From positions 1 to 47,158 of the forward strand of contig CAWGUU010000025.1 in the NCBI GenBank assembly GCA_963825765.1: a stretch of 47,158 bases of DNA, in the 5' to 3' direction. Positions 8,350-17,902 of the stretch are shown here, in pieces. The notes under the pieces were generated by a model. It searched no databases. It had not been told where the DNA came from and was given only the letters and a program-made list of their open reading frames with translations. The DNA comes from CAWGUU01 sp963825765 (GTDB taxonomy: Bacteria; Actinomycetota; Acidimicrobiia; Acidimicrobiales; AC-14). Each line of letters opens with the position of its first letter. Positions within the stretch are counted from its first letter, which is position 1. The position numbers and the translations under genes are program-made.

Positions 8350-9359
8350 CAGCCACCGACCTCGACGTAGGGTCGCGGCCGGTGATGTCGAGCGGTGCGG
8401 GGAGCGGCTCGGGTCTGGCCATCGAGACCGCCGGCCTCACCAAGAGCTTCGGCAGCCACACGGTGGTCGACGACCTGAACCTGGCCGTGCCGGAAGGGTC
8501 GGTGTTCGGGTTCCTCGGGCCCAACGGCTCGGGGAAGACCACGACCGTGCGCATGCTCCTCGGCCTGGCCTTCCCCGACGCCGGGCGGGTGCGAATCCTC
8601 GGCCACGACATCCGCGACGCGCCGGCCGAGCTCCTGGCCTCGGTCGGGTCGCTGATCGAGGGCCCGGCCTTTTACCCGTTCCTCACCGGATGGGAGAACC
8701 TGATCCGCTTCGACGCCGTCGGCCCCGGCGGTCCCAAGTCGACTCGGTCGGAGCGGGTCGGGTCCGCCCTGGCCCGGGTGGGACTCAGCACCGCATCCAG
8801 CCGCCGCTTCAAGACCTACTCGCTCGGGATGCGCCAGCGGCTGGCCCTGGCCGGCGCCCTCGTCCGACAGCCCCGGATGCTCATCCTCGACGAGCCCACC
8901 AACGGGCTCGATCCGCAGGGCACCCGAGAGGTGCGGTCGCTGATCCGCGGCCTGGCCGACGACGGCACCACCGTGTTCCTGTCCTCGCACCTCCTCGCCG
9001 AGGTCGAGCAGGTCTGCACCCACGTCGCCGTGCTCCGCCTGGGCCGCCTTGTCGCCGACGGGAGCCTCACCGAGCTGCGGGCCGGGCGCCTCCCGACCCT
9101 GCGGGTGGAGACGCCCGACGGGGAGGAGGCCGCCGCCTGCCTCCACCGCCTGGCGGGCATCGGCGTGCTCACCGTCGCACCCGACGGCCTCGGCACCAAC
9201 CAGGTCCTCACCGCCGAGCTGGTGGGGGCGGCGCCAGAGGACGTGGCCGCCGCCCTCGTCGGTGCCGGCGTGCGCGTGCGGTCGATGACCGCGGAGCGAC
9301 CCAGCCTCGAGGAGCTGTTCGTGACCCTCACCGGGGAGGGCTTCGATGTTGGCGAGTGA
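8346..9359 (+). CDS. ABC transporter ATP-binding protein
   Basis: The 337-residue ATPase contains Walker A GPNGSGKTT (58-66), the signature YSLGMRQRLALAGAL (about 158), Walker B MLILDEPTNGLDP and the H-loop SSHLL. Its subgroup is the ABC-2/CcmA-type exporters, with a C-terminal extension of about 100 residues. It overlaps the LolA-like gene by 4 bp and the permease by 14 bp, so all three are co-translated. It energises export by the permease; the substrate is not predictable. Confidence 0.93.
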   Translation: MTATDLDVGSRPVMSSGAGSGSGLAIETAGLTKSFGSHTVVDDLNLAVPEGSVFGFLGPNGSGKTTTVRMLLGLAFPDAGRVRILGHDIRDAPAELLASVGSLIEGPAFYPFLTGWENLIRFDAVGPGGPKSTRSERVGSALARVGLSTASSRRFKTYSLGMRQRLALAGALVRQPRMLILDEPTNGLDPQGTREVRSLIRGLADDGTTVFLSSHLLAEVEQVCTHVAVLRLGRLVADGSLTELRAGRLPTLRVETPDGEEAAACLHRLAGIGVLTVAPDGLGTNQVLTAELVGAAPEDVAAALVGAGVRVRSMTAERPSLEELFVTLTGEGFDVGE

Positions 9360-10149
9360 GCTGCGCCTCCTGTTCGGTCGGGCCCGCACCCGCGTGGCGC
9401 TCGCCACCCTGGCGTTCTTCCCGGTGCTGCTGGCGGTGGCGGTGAGGTTGTCGGGCGGGCCGAGAGGCCGGGGTGGCGGGCCTGCATTCCTGGCCCAGGT
9501 GTCCCAGAACGGGGTGTTCGCGGCCATGGCAGGGCTCACGGTCGTGCTCCCGTTCTTCCTGCCCCTCGGTGTGGCCCTCATCGCCGGCGACACCATCGCC
9601 GGTGAGGCCGGCATGGGCACCCTGCGCTCGCTGCTCGTCCGGCCGGTCGGCCGCACCCGCCTGCTGGCCGCCAAGTTGGCCACGACCGCGGTCTTCTGCC
9701 TGGTCGCGGCCGGCGTCGTGGCCCTGTCGGGGCTGGTGGCGGGGGCCGTGCTGTTCCCGTTGGGCCGGGTCACCACGCTCTCGGGCACCACGGTGTCGTT
9801 GTTCGAAGGGATACTTCGGGCTCTGGCCGCGGCCGGCGTCGTCGGCTTGTCGATGCTGGGCCTGGCCGCGGTCGGCCTTTTCATCTCCACGCTCACCGAC
9901 TCGGCCATCGCCGCCATCGCCGCCACCGCGGGTGTGGCCATCATGAGCCAGGTGCTGGACTCCATCCCCCAGCTCTATGCCATCCATCCGGCGCTGCTCA
10001 CCCACTACTGGTCGGCATTCGGCGACCTCATGCGCACGACTGGCGGCTCGGGGGCGATCGGGAGCGACCTCCTCCTCCAACTGGCCTGGGTCGTGGTCTT
10101 CAGCCTGGCCGCCTGGGCCCGATTCACCACCAAGGACGTGCTCGCCTGA
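9346..10149 (+). CDS. ABC-2 type transporter permease
   Basis: The 267-residue protein has about six hydrophobic segments (around 18-34, 58-82, 104-128, 146-172, 178-200, 240-258) and the ABC-2 signature region GDTIAGEAGMGTLRSLLVRPVGRTRLLAAK (about 80-110), where the permease meets the ATPase. It is the third gene of the LolA-like/ABC operon and converges with the TolB-like gene 33 bp away. Confidence 0.9.
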   Translation: MLASELRLLFGRARTRVALATLAFFPVLLAVAVRLSGGPRGRGGGPAFLAQVSQNGVFAAMAGLTVVLPFFLPLGVALIAGDTIAGEAGMGTLRSLLVRPVGRTRLLAAKLATTAVFCLVAAGVVALSGLVAGAVLFPLGRVTTLSGTTVSLFEGILRALAAAGVVGLSMLGLAAVGLFISTLTDSAIAAIAATAGVAIMSQVLDSIPQLYAIHPALLTHYWSAFGDLMRTTGGSGAIGSDLLLQLAWVVVFSLAAWARFTTKDVLA

Positions 10150-10182
10150 CGCCGTGAGGCGGCCGCGGCGACCAGCGCCCGG

Positions 10183-11880
10183 TCAGGTCCGCCAGATCCG
10201 AGGCGTGTCGCCGCTGGCGTTGCCGTAGACGAACGAGGGGACGTCGGCCACCCCGCCGCCGGCGCCGTTGCGCAGGTACCACGTGCCGGCGCGCACCACG
10301 CCGGCGGTGAAGGTGCCGTCGCCGTTCCAGTCGCCGACGATGGGGATGTCGCCCGAGCCGTTGCCGTACGCGAAGGCACCGACGTCGGCGACGCCGCCGC
10401 CGGTGGCATTGCGCAGGTACCAGGTGCCGTCACGGACGACTCCGACCGTCGTCCGGCCGTCGCCGTCCCAGTCGCCGGCCACGGGGAGGTCGCCCGACGC
10501 GTTGCCGTAGGCCAGGGTGACGTCGGCCACGCCGCTGGTGAAGGAGTTGCGCAGGTACCAGGTGCCGTTGCGGTACACGCCCGGCGTGTAGGTCCCGTTG
10601 TCGTCCCAGTCGCCGGTCAGGGGGAGGTCGTCGGGGTTGCCGAAGACGAACGACGGCACGTCGGCAACGCCGCCGCCGGCTGCGCTGCGCAGGTACCAGG
10701 TGCCGTCTCGGACCACTCCGACGGTGATCGAGCCGTTGCCGTCCCAGTCGCCGGTGATCGGCTTGTCGGCGGGGTTGCCGTACCCGAAGGTGGTGGTGGC
10801 GATGCCCGACGTCTGGCTGTCGCGCAGATACCAGGTGCCGCTGCGGACCACCAGCGGCTTCGACGCTCCCGCCGGCGGGGGGGCGATCGTGGTCGATGTC
10901 GTCGACGAGGTGGACGGCCCCGACGTGCTCGACGTCGCAGGACGGCGCTGCCAGCTGACCCCGTTCGGGAAGGCCAGGGACGCCCCGTAGGCCGAGTGGA
11001 CGTTGGAGCCGTCGGCGTTCATCACCATCACGTCCTGGCGGTCGTTCCCGTAGCGGGCGAAGGCGATCTGGTCGCCCTGGGGGGACCAGACGGGGATGAA
11101 GTCCTGGGTGCCGTCGGTCACCGGCGTCAGGTCGGTTCCGTCCTGGTCCATGACGCAGATGCGGCTCCCCGACCCGCCGGGGCAGGAGACGGTCAGCTTG
11201 GTGCCGTCGGGCGACCAGTCCGGGCTGTCGACGTGGCCGCTCGTCACCGAGGTGAGCGGCTGGACGCCGGAGCCGTCGGCGTTCATCACGAAGATGTTGG
11301 TGGCGGTGCCGTTGTTACGGGCGAAGGCGATCCTCTGCCCGTTGGGCGACCAGGCCGGCTCCCCGTTGTTCCCGTCGGCCAGGAGCGTCTGCGATCCGGT
11401 GCCGTCGGCGCTCATGAGGAAGATGCCGGGGCTGGAGGGCTTGGTGAACACGATCTTGTCGCCGGCGGGCGACCACGCCGGCTGGGCGCCACGGTCGGCC
11501 TGGCCGGCGCCACCGGTGATGATCTGTCGATTCGAGCCGTCGGCGTTCATCAGGCCGATCTGACGGCCGCTTCCGCTTCCCAGTGTGAAGGCCAGCCGGG
11601 TTCCGTCGGGCGACCATGTCGGCTCGACGTCATGACCCGAGGGCGGGGTCACCGAGATGCGTCCGGAGCCGTCGGGCTCCTGCACGAGGATCGTGAACTG
11701 GGCGGTGTCGGCGTCGGACACCTGCACGCCGAGCGCCAGCTTGCCGTTGGTGCCCGGGAAGGCAGCCTTGCTCGGCACCGCGTACAGGACCGCGCCCGCG
11801 AGCAACGCGAGGAGCATTGTCGTTATCGCCCGCGTGTCGCGCCCCGCTCCCCGCACGCCGGACATCTGAGCTGGCCCCAT
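10183..11880 (-). CDS. Secreted TolB/PD40-type beta-propeller with tandem GTWYLR repeats
   Basis: After a short Arg-containing head and signal peptide (about 18-40, ending SKAAFPG) there are about seven PD40/WD40-like TolB repeats (PTWSPDGTRLAFT, PAWSPAGDKIVFT and relatives, about 55-310). A Ser/Thr-rich linker (about 315-340) follows, then five copies of a 44-48-residue repeat with GTWYLR, a Gly-Val-Ala-Asp turn and GDWDGNG-like Asp-rich loops. The Asp loops resemble calcium-binding FG-GAP/VCBS-type repeats. The last copy stops before its Asp loop. Likely a cell-surface or secreted binding protein. Start could also be Met6 or Met22. Confidence 0.8.
   Translation of the reverse strand: MGPAQMSGVRGAGRDTRAITTMLLALLAGAVLYAVPSKAAFPGTNGKLALGVQVSDADTAQFTILVQEPDGSGRISVTPPSGHDVEPTWSPDGTRLAFTLGSGSGRQIGLMNADGSNRQIITGGAGQADRGAQPAWSPAGDKIVFTKPSSPGIFLMSADGTGSQTLLADGNNGEPAWSPNGQRIAFARNNGTATNIFVMNADGSGVQPLTSVTSGHVDSPDWSPDGTKLTVSCPGGSGSRICVMDQDGTDLTPVTDGTQDFIPVWSPQGDQIAFARYGNDRQDVMVMNADGSNVHSAYGASLAFPNGVSWQRRPATSSTSGPSTSSTTSTTIAPPPAGASKPLVVRSGTWYLRDSQTSGIATTTFGYGNPADKPITGDWDGNGSITVGVVRDGTWYLRSAAGGGVADVPSFVFGNPDDLPLTGDWDDNGTYTPGVYRNGTWYLRNSFTSGVADVTLAYGNASGDLPVAGDWDGDGRTTVGVVRDGTWYLRNATGGGVADVGAFAYGNGSGDIPIVGDWNGDGTFTAGVVRAGTWYLRNGAGGGVADVPSFVYGNASGDTPRIWRT
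10190..10850 (-). repeat. Coding tandem repeats of ~135-145 bp
   Basis: Five copies of the GTWYLR unit are also recognisable in DNA, e.g. GCGCAGGTACCA and CCAGTCGCC recur every ~135-145 bases on the plus strand. Copies differ at many third positions, so this is older protein-level duplication. Confidence 0.75.
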
Positions 11881-12130
11881 TTCGACTCCCTCGCCGACGC
11901 CGACTCGGAGGTCGGTCGCTCACGACGCTACCGGGGTCAGGCGTGACCTGCGGTTTCGCCAGCTTCGCCGTGGACCTTCGTCGCCATGAAAAGCATAACG
12001 CGCGGGAGGGGGCTTGCCGCAAGCGACCCAAACGTGCTGACCATGACTCGTTCGCTGAGCCGATCACGGCCAGAACCTATGGAGCCAGGAGTTGTGGAAT
12101 GGGTGCCTTGCTTTCGGCAGATGAGCGGCG

Positions 12131-13657
12131 ATGCCGGTGACCGAACATGCGGTGGTGATCGCAGGAGGCGGGCCGACCGGGCTGATGCTGGCGGCCGAGC
12201 TGGCGTTGGCGGGGATCGACGTCGTCATCGTCGAACGACGCGCCAGCCAGGAGCTCGACGGCTCGCGGGCCGGGGGTCTTCACGCCCGCACCATCGAGGT
12301 GCTCGATCAGCGTGGCGTCGCCGAACGATTCCTCTCCGCAGGGCAGGTCCATCCATTCGTGGGCTACGCCGGGACCTTCTTGGACATCAGCGACTTCCCC
12401 ACCCGCCACAACTACATCCTTGGGCTCTGGCAGAGCCACATCGAGCGCATCCTGGCCGGCTGGGTCGAAGAGCTCGGAGTTCCGATCCTTCACGGCTGCG
12501 AGGTGGTGGGCTTGGCGCAGGACGACACCGGCGTCGACGTCGAGCTGTCCAGCGACACGTCGCTGCGAGCGGAGTACCTCGTCGGGTGCGACGGAGGACG
12601 CAGCCTGATCCGCAAGGCGGCCGGCATCGGCTTCCCCGGGTGGGACCCGACGACCAGCTTCCTGATCGCCGAGGTCGAGATGGACGAGGAGCCGGAGATC
12701 GGCATGCGCCCAGAGGGTGGCGGCCTCGGTCCCGTCAATCCGGCGACGGGCGGAGGGCCGTACCGGGTCGTACTGCTCGAGAAGCACGTCGAGCACACCC
12801 GCGAGCCCACCATGGAGGACCTCAGCGAGGTGCTCATCGCCGCCTACGGGACGGACTACGGGGTGCACAGCCCCACCTGGATCTCCCGGTTCACCGACAT
12901 GACCCGGCAGGCGGCGTCCTACCGCGAGGGACGGGTGCTGCTCGCAGGCGACGCCGCCCACATCCATGGCCCGCAAGGCGGACAGGGCCTCAATACGGGC
13001 GTGCAGGATGCCGTGAACCTGGGATGGAAGCTGGCTCAGGTGGTCAACAAGACGTCACCCGAGAGCCTCCTGGACACCTACCACGCCGAACGGCATCCGG
13101 TCGGTGCCCGGGTGTTGCACAACACCATGGCGCAGGTCGCGCTCAGCCGCATCGACGAGCGCAGCCGGGCCCTCCGCGACACCGTGATGGAACAGCTGGG
13201 CATGGACGAGCCGCGCCGGCGCATCGTGGGGATGATCTCGGGTCTCGACATCCACTACGACCTCGGGGAGGGGCACCCGCTACTGGGGCGGCGCATGCCC
13301 GACCTCGACTTGGAGACGGCGGACGGTCCCACGCTCGTGTCCACCCTGCTGCACGACGCCCGGCCGGTGCTCCTCAACCTCGGTGAACCCGGCGGATTCG
13401 ACATTTCTCCTTGGGCGAACCGAGTCCGGTCGGTCGACGCCCGGCACGACGGCGTGTGGGAGCTCCCGGTCCTTGGCGAGATCGCTGCGCCCCCGGCCGT
13501 GGTGATCCGACCCGACGGGCACGTTGCCTGGGCAGGAGACCTCACCGACCCAGAGCTGCCTCGAGCGCTCTCGACCTGGTTCGGAGCGGCCGAAGCCCGG
13601 CGTGTTGCTCGCGCAAGACCCGGCTATTACCCGGAATTGCGCGAGCAGAAATCCTGA
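12131..13657 (+). CDS. FAD-dependent monooxygenase, rifampicin monooxygenase-like
   Basis: The 508-residue group A flavoprotein monooxygenase has the Rossmann GxGxxG (IAGGGPTGLMLAAELALAG, about 10-28), the DG motif (LVGCDGGRSLIRKAAGIGFPG, about 154-174), and the GD motif (LLAGDAAHIHGPQGGQG, about 275-291). The C-terminal thioredoxin-like part has YDLGEGHPLLGRRMPDLDL and VVIRPDGHVAWAG. The HYDLGEGHPLLGRR block and overall length recall actinobacterial rifampicin monooxygenases (Rox), which hydroxylate and inactivate rifamycins. Aromatic polyketide or phenol hydroxylases share most of these features, so the substrate is inferred. It stands alone after a 250-bp gap. Confidence 0.8.
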   Translation: MPVTEHAVVIAGGGPTGLMLAAELALAGIDVVIVERRASQELDGSRAGGLHARTIEVLDQRGVAERFLSAGQVHPFVGYAGTFLDISDFPTRHNYILGLWQSHIERILAGWVEELGVPILHGCEVVGLAQDDTGVDVELSSDTSLRAEYLVGCDGGRSLIRKAAGIGFPGWDPTTSFLIAEVEMDEEPEIGMRPEGGGLGPVNPATGGGPYRVVLLEKHVEHTREPTMEDLSEVLIAAYGTDYGVHSPTWISRFTDMTRQAASYREGRVLLAGDAAHIHGPQGGQGLNTGVQDAVNLGWKLAQVVNKTSPESLLDTYHAERHPVGARVLHNTMAQVALSRIDERSRALRDTVMEQLGMDEPRRRIVGMISGLDIHYDLGEGHPLLGRRMPDLDLETADGPTLVSTLLHDARPVLLNLGEPGGFDISPWANRVRSVDARHDGVWELPVLGEIAAPPAVVIRPDGHVAWAGDLTDPELPRALSTWFGAAEARRVARARPGYYPELREQKS

Positions 13658-13719
13658 AGACGCGGCCTGGCGGTACGATTCCGCCGATGGCGGCGAGCTC
13701 CGCCTGGAAGGTGGTCAGG

Positions 13720-14844
13720 ATGGGAACCGGAATCTCCTCGAGAAACCCGAACGTTCGCCGCCGCGCTCGGCGCTTCGGGCGCGTGCTCGCCGTCGCCGGT
13801 GTGCTGGCCGCCCTCGTACCAAGCCTCGTGGTCCTGACGGCCGGCCCCGCCGCGGCGACCGCGCAGACGTTCACGGTCACCATGTCGGGCCTCCAGGAGG
13901 TGCCGGCCAATGCCTCGACCGCCACGGGCTTGGCGTCGGTGGTCCTGAATGCGGCCGAGACCACCATCACCGTCAACGCCAGCTGGACCGGCTTGAGTTC
14001 CAACGCCACCGCCGGCCACATCCACGGGCCCGCCGCACCCGGGGTCAACGCGGCCGTCATCTTCCCGTTCGCCGGCGTGCCGGCCGCGACGAGCGGGAGC
14101 ATTCCGGCCCAGGTCTTCGCCATCACCGCCGCCCAGGTCGCGGACCTCAAGGCCGGGCTGTACTACGTCAACATCCACAACGCCACCTTCCCGGGCGGTG
14201 AGATCCGCGCCCAGCTCACCCCGACGAAGCTGTACACCGTGACCCTCTCGGGCGCGCAGGAGGTACCGCCCAACGGCTCGCCCGGCACCGGGACCGGGTC
14301 GGTCGAGCTCAACGGGGCCGAGACGCTCATCGCCGCCCGGCTGAGCTGGTCGGGTCTGACCAGCAACGCCTCGGCCGCCCACATCCACGGGCCTGCCGGC
14401 CCGGGCGTGAACGCGGGCATCCTGTTCGGGTTCACCGGCGTGCCGGCCGCGACGGCCGGGAGCATCCCGACCCAGGTCTTCGCCATCAGCGCCGCCCAAG
14501 TGGCGCAGCTCAAAGCTGGGCAGTTCTACTTCAACGTCCACTCCGTCACCCTCCCGGGCGGTGAGATCCGGGGACAGATCGTCGACACGGTCACGCCCAC
14601 CTGCAGTTACACGGTCGTCGCCGGGAATCCGAAGCGCATCGACTTCACGGTGCTCGACGCCGGCGGAGGCCTGTCCTCGATCACCGTGACCACTGCAGTG
14701 AACGTCACCGTCTCGCCGATCGTCTTCACTCCCGGCACCAACGCGCCGGTTGCGTTCTCCGCGACGAAGGTGAACCAGGCCCAAGCCGCCCAGGTCGCGG
14801 TCGTGCTCACCGACGCGGCCGGCAACCAGTCGTCCTGCATCTGA
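13720..14844 (+). CDS. Secreted protein with two CHRD domains
   Basis: An Arg-rich start and signal peptide (ending GPAAATAQT) precede two CHRD domains, about 50-165 and 170-290. Each contains FTVTMSGLQEVP or YTVTLSGAQEVP, an AGHIHGPA/AAHIHGPA motif and a closing PGGEIR(A/G)Q. A beta-rich C-terminal domain with two Cys follows. CHRD domains are extracellular and may bind metal through the His. I chose ATG 13720 because AAGGTGG lies five bases upstream; ATG 13687 is the alternative. No partner genes are apparent. Confidence 0.85.
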   Translation: MGTGISSRNPNVRRRARRFGRVLAVAGVLAALVPSLVVLTAGPAAATAQTFTVTMSGLQEVPANASTATGLASVVLNAAETTITVNASWTGLSSNATAGHIHGPAAPGVNAAVIFPFAGVPAATSGSIPAQVFAITAAQVADLKAGLYYVNIHNATFPGGEIRAQLTPTKLYTVTLSGAQEVPPNGSPGTGTGSVELNGAETLIAARLSWSGLTSNASAAHIHGPAGPGVNAGILFGFTGVPAATAGSIPTQVFAISAAQVAQLKAGQFYFNVHSVTLPGGEIRGQIVDTVTPTCSYTVVAGNPKRIDFTVLDAGGGLSSITVTTAVNVTVSPIVFTPGTNAPVAFSATKVNQAQAAQVAVVLTDAAGNQSSCI

Positions 14845-14988
14845 GGCGAACCGACCGGTTAATGGCGAAGTCGCGCCCGTCAGCACACAGAGAATAACTC
14901 CGACCGTCGCCGGACTTCTCATGCACGATCGCGGCTAACTAGCCTGCCGCAAAGAGTCGAGCAGCGGCTCAATGACGGGGGGCACGAA

Positions 14989-16530
14989 ATGGATTGGTCA
15001 CCGCTCGACGACGTCATCTCTCGGCGGAGGTTCCTCCAGGGGCTTGGACTGGTGGGCGGGGCGGCAACCATTGCCCTCAACGCCCCATTGCGGGCGCTCG
15101 CCGCCATGGGGAACAGTCAGGACAAGCTGAAGGTCATCGTGGTAGGCGCCGGCCTCGCCGGGCTGTGCTCGGCCTACGAACTGGAGCAGCGTGGCCACGA
15201 GGTGGTGATCCTGGAGGCCAACCCCTCCCGCATCGGCGGACGGGTGTACACCCACCATTTCAAGGACGGCAGCTACGGCGAGTTCGGGGCCATGCGAATC
15301 CCCGAAACCCACTCGCTGACCCGCCATTACATGTCGCTGTTCCAGCTCCCGCTGCGCCCGTTCGTACAGTCCAACGGCGACGCCTTCTACTACGCGCGCG
15401 GACACAAGGTCCGCAACAAGGATGTAAAACAGCTGAACCAGTACTACGACCTGGCGCCCGCCGAGCAGGGGAAGGGACCGGGCGATTTCTGGCACGACGC
15501 CATCCTGAGCATCCTGGAGCAGATGAGCCCGGAGGAGCTGGCGGACCTGAGCAGCCCGATGTTCCAGACCGCCGCGGTGCAAGCGTTCGACCGGCTCTCG
15601 CTGCGCGAGGTCCTGATGCGGGCGGGTCTCTCGGACGAGGCCATCGAGCTGGTGGCTGTGCTCTGGGCCTACGAGCCGACACTCACCAACGCCGTCACCG
15701 AGGTCCTCCGCACGGAGCACCAGGGAACCTGGGGCCACGGCATGGACGAGCTCGTAGGCGGAATGGAGCGTTTTCCTTTCGCCTTCGCCGACCACCTCAA
15801 GGCCAAGCCCACGCTCGGCGCCGAGGTGGTGCGCATCGAACGACAAGGGGCGGAGCGCGCCGCGGCCGTCTACGTCGACCACAGCGATGGCAATCGGGAG
15901 CGGAGAGTCGAGGGCGACGCCCTGATCTGCACCGTGCCCCTGGGCATCATGAGAAAGATCGAGTTTACCCCCGCGCTGTCCGGACCGAAGGCCCGGGCCA
16001 CCCGCCAGGTGACGTACGACTCGAGCACCAAGGTGCTCTTCAAGACCTCTCGACGCTTCTGGGAGATCGACGACAACATCTACGGCGGCGGGACCTACAC
16101 CGACCTCCCGACCGCGATCACCTACTACCCCGCCAACAACGCCGTCGCTCGGGACCCGGCCGTGTCGAAGAGCCCCGCGGTCATGCTGGCGTCCTACTCG
16201 TGGGGCCAGGGGGCCCGGCAGATGGCGGCGCTCAGCCACAAGCAGCGCTTCGACCTGACGAAGTCGAACCTGGCGAAGATCCACCCGCAGCTTCTGGTCG
16301 ACGGCGTGATCACGGGAGCGGCCAGCTGGTCATGGGACAACAACCCGTACAGCCTGGGCGCATTTCCCTGGTTCGCACCCGGCGAGCACCAGAGCATGTA
16401 CCGGTACATGATCGAGCCCGAGGGCAACCTGTTCTTCGCCGGGGAGCACGCGTCACTGACCCATTCCTGGATGCAGGGAGCGCTCGAGTCGGCGGTCCGG
16501 GCGGTGGGCCAGCTTCTCGGGGCGCCCTGA
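14989..16530 (+). CDS. Tat-exported flavin amine oxidase / L-amino acid oxidase family
   Basis: The 513-residue protein starts with a twin-arginine signal (SRRRFLQGLGLVGGAATIAL). An FAD-binding Rossmann motif (VIVVGAGLAGLCSAYELEQRGHEVVILEA) follows, then RIGGRVYTH and a C-terminal FAD motif LFFAGEHASLTHSWMQGALESAVRA. These are the hallmarks of the monoamine/L-amino-acid oxidase superfamily. The segment GEFGAMRIPETH matches L-amino-acid oxidases, which have GAMRxP. It would oxidise an amine or amino acid outside the membrane, giving an imine and hydrogen peroxide. GGGGGG lies upstream of ATG 14989. Confidence 0.88.
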   Translation: MDWSPLDDVISRRRFLQGLGLVGGAATIALNAPLRALAAMGNSQDKLKVIVVGAGLAGLCSAYELEQRGHEVVILEANPSRIGGRVYTHHFKDGSYGEFGAMRIPETHSLTRHYMSLFQLPLRPFVQSNGDAFYYARGHKVRNKDVKQLNQYYDLAPAEQGKGPGDFWHDAILSILEQMSPEELADLSSPMFQTAAVQAFDRLSLREVLMRAGLSDEAIELVAVLWAYEPTLTNAVTEVLRTEHQGTWGHGMDELVGGMERFPFAFADHLKAKPTLGAEVVRIERQGAERAAAVYVDHSDGNRERRVEGDALICTVPLGIMRKIEFTPALSGPKARATRQVTYDSSTKVLFKTSRRFWEIDDNIYGGGTYTDLPTAITYYPANNAVARDPAVSKSPAVMLASYSWGQGARQMAALSHKQRFDLTKSNLAKIHPQLLVDGVITGAASWSWDNNPYSLGAFPWFAPGEHQSMYRYMIEPEGNLFFAGEHASLTHSWMQGALESAVRAVGQLLGAP

Positions 16531-16608
16531 CTCGAAACCAATGGAGCCGCCTGGGTCAACCCGGGCGATCCTTCTCGACTACCCGGTGACGCAGGAGCCG
16601 ACTCGCGC

Positions 16609-17902
16609 TCAGGCGTTCGGCCGACTCGCGGGTCGCGCTGGGACCGTGCGGACTGGCGGCGCAGACCTCGTGTCGCCAGTGGGGCGGGCGAGCCCGCGTT
16701 CGAACGCCGTAAACGCGTCGATCACCGCGAGTGCCTCGTATGCCCGGTTCCGGTCTTTTCCAAGGTTGATCTGCTGCAGAACCCCCGCGTCGACGAGTGA
16801 CCTGAACGCCTCGTTGGTCGCTTGGGTTGAGCGGCCGATCAATTTCGCCGCGCTGGCGACCGTCACGACAGGGGCTCCCGGCAGCGAAGCGATGAGAAGG
16901 TCGGCAGCAGAGTTCGCCCGCACCCTCCCGAGTGCCGCACGCCACGCCCCCTGGATCTCGGCGATCCGCCGCTCGAAAGCGATGGCCTCGATGGCCGCTC
17001 GTCGGGCTGCGGACGAAAAAGTGCGAATCCAACGGTTGAGCCCGCGTACAGCAGCATCAGAGTCCGGGGCGCCAAGGTACCGGCACGCCGTCAACCCCGC
17101 GACATACTGCGTCGCCTCGGTTGCAAGGATCAACGAGATCGGTGGAGCGACGCGGTCGACCAGGCCGCGCCGTCGGAGCACGACGTGGATCAGGGCGCGG
17201 CCCGTTCGACCGTTTCCGTCGGCGAAGGGGTGGATCGTCTCGAACTGGGCGTGTGCCAACGCGGCTTGCACGACCGTAGGCAGATCGTCGTGACTGATGA
17301 ACTCGCACAGGTCGCTGAGGAGCTCGCCGACGACGTCCGGCGGCGGGGGAACGAAGGCGGCGGAACACGGGTTGTAGCTGCTTCCGCCGATCCAGTTCTG
17401 CTCGGTCCTGATCGATGCCGGCGATGTGCTTGTGTTGTGTGCCCGTCAGCAGACGGCGGTGAATCTCACAGATGCCGTCCACGTCAATTGTCGGTGCCGC
17501 TGCGAGCGTGTCGGTGGCCCACCGCATCGCGTCGATGTTCCCGAGAACCTCGGTGGCTGTCACGTCCCGCGCTTCGTCGCCCATGTCGGTCGAAAACTCG
17601 GCGCGGAGCAGACGTCCGCCACCAACCTCGAGGCCTTCGATCCTCGATGAGGCGACCGCTTCAGCTCGCAGAAGGAGCCGGGCAAGAGCTTCGGTGTCAG
17701 CGAGCGCGTTCGCTCCGTCGTTCAGGCGTCGGATCTCCGCTTCGGCATCCGCGACATCAGCCGCGACATCGCCCTCCAGGTAGACCGGCCGACCACCGAG
17801 GTGATCAGGGAGGTAGGCGTCGTACTCACAAGGCATCCTGTCGCGGCGAGAGAGACCGCTAGCGAGATCGCTCTGCCAATGCTGCCGCGCAACCTTGGCC
17901 AC
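16609..17902 (-). pseudogene. Fic family protein with C-terminal HTH, broken by one frameshift
   Basis: Two overlapping minus-strand frames make one ~430-residue class II Fic protein. The N-terminal part has the inhibitory motif SSRIEG (S85, E89, G90) and ends HKHIAGID near 17412. The downstream frame resumes RTEQNWIGGSSYNPCSAAF and then gives the Fic motif HPFADGNGRTGR (near 17225). A C-terminal helix-turn-helix (AAKLIGRSTQATNEAFRSLVDAGVL) follows. One extra base around GATCGAT (17408-17415) explains the break; it could be a sequencing error. The start GTG 17902 has GGAAGGAGG five bases upstream. If intact it would AMPylate a target and probably bind its own operator region (17917-18024). 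Confidence 0.8.

Noticed and set aside
10183..10850. CRISPR-like array
   Set aside because: Repeats are coding, degenerate at third positions, ~135-145 bp apart with no unique spacers.
14845..14988. Riboswitch or small RNA before the amine oxidase
   Set aside because: No conserved riboswitch core or strong hairpin is recognisable in this short gap.
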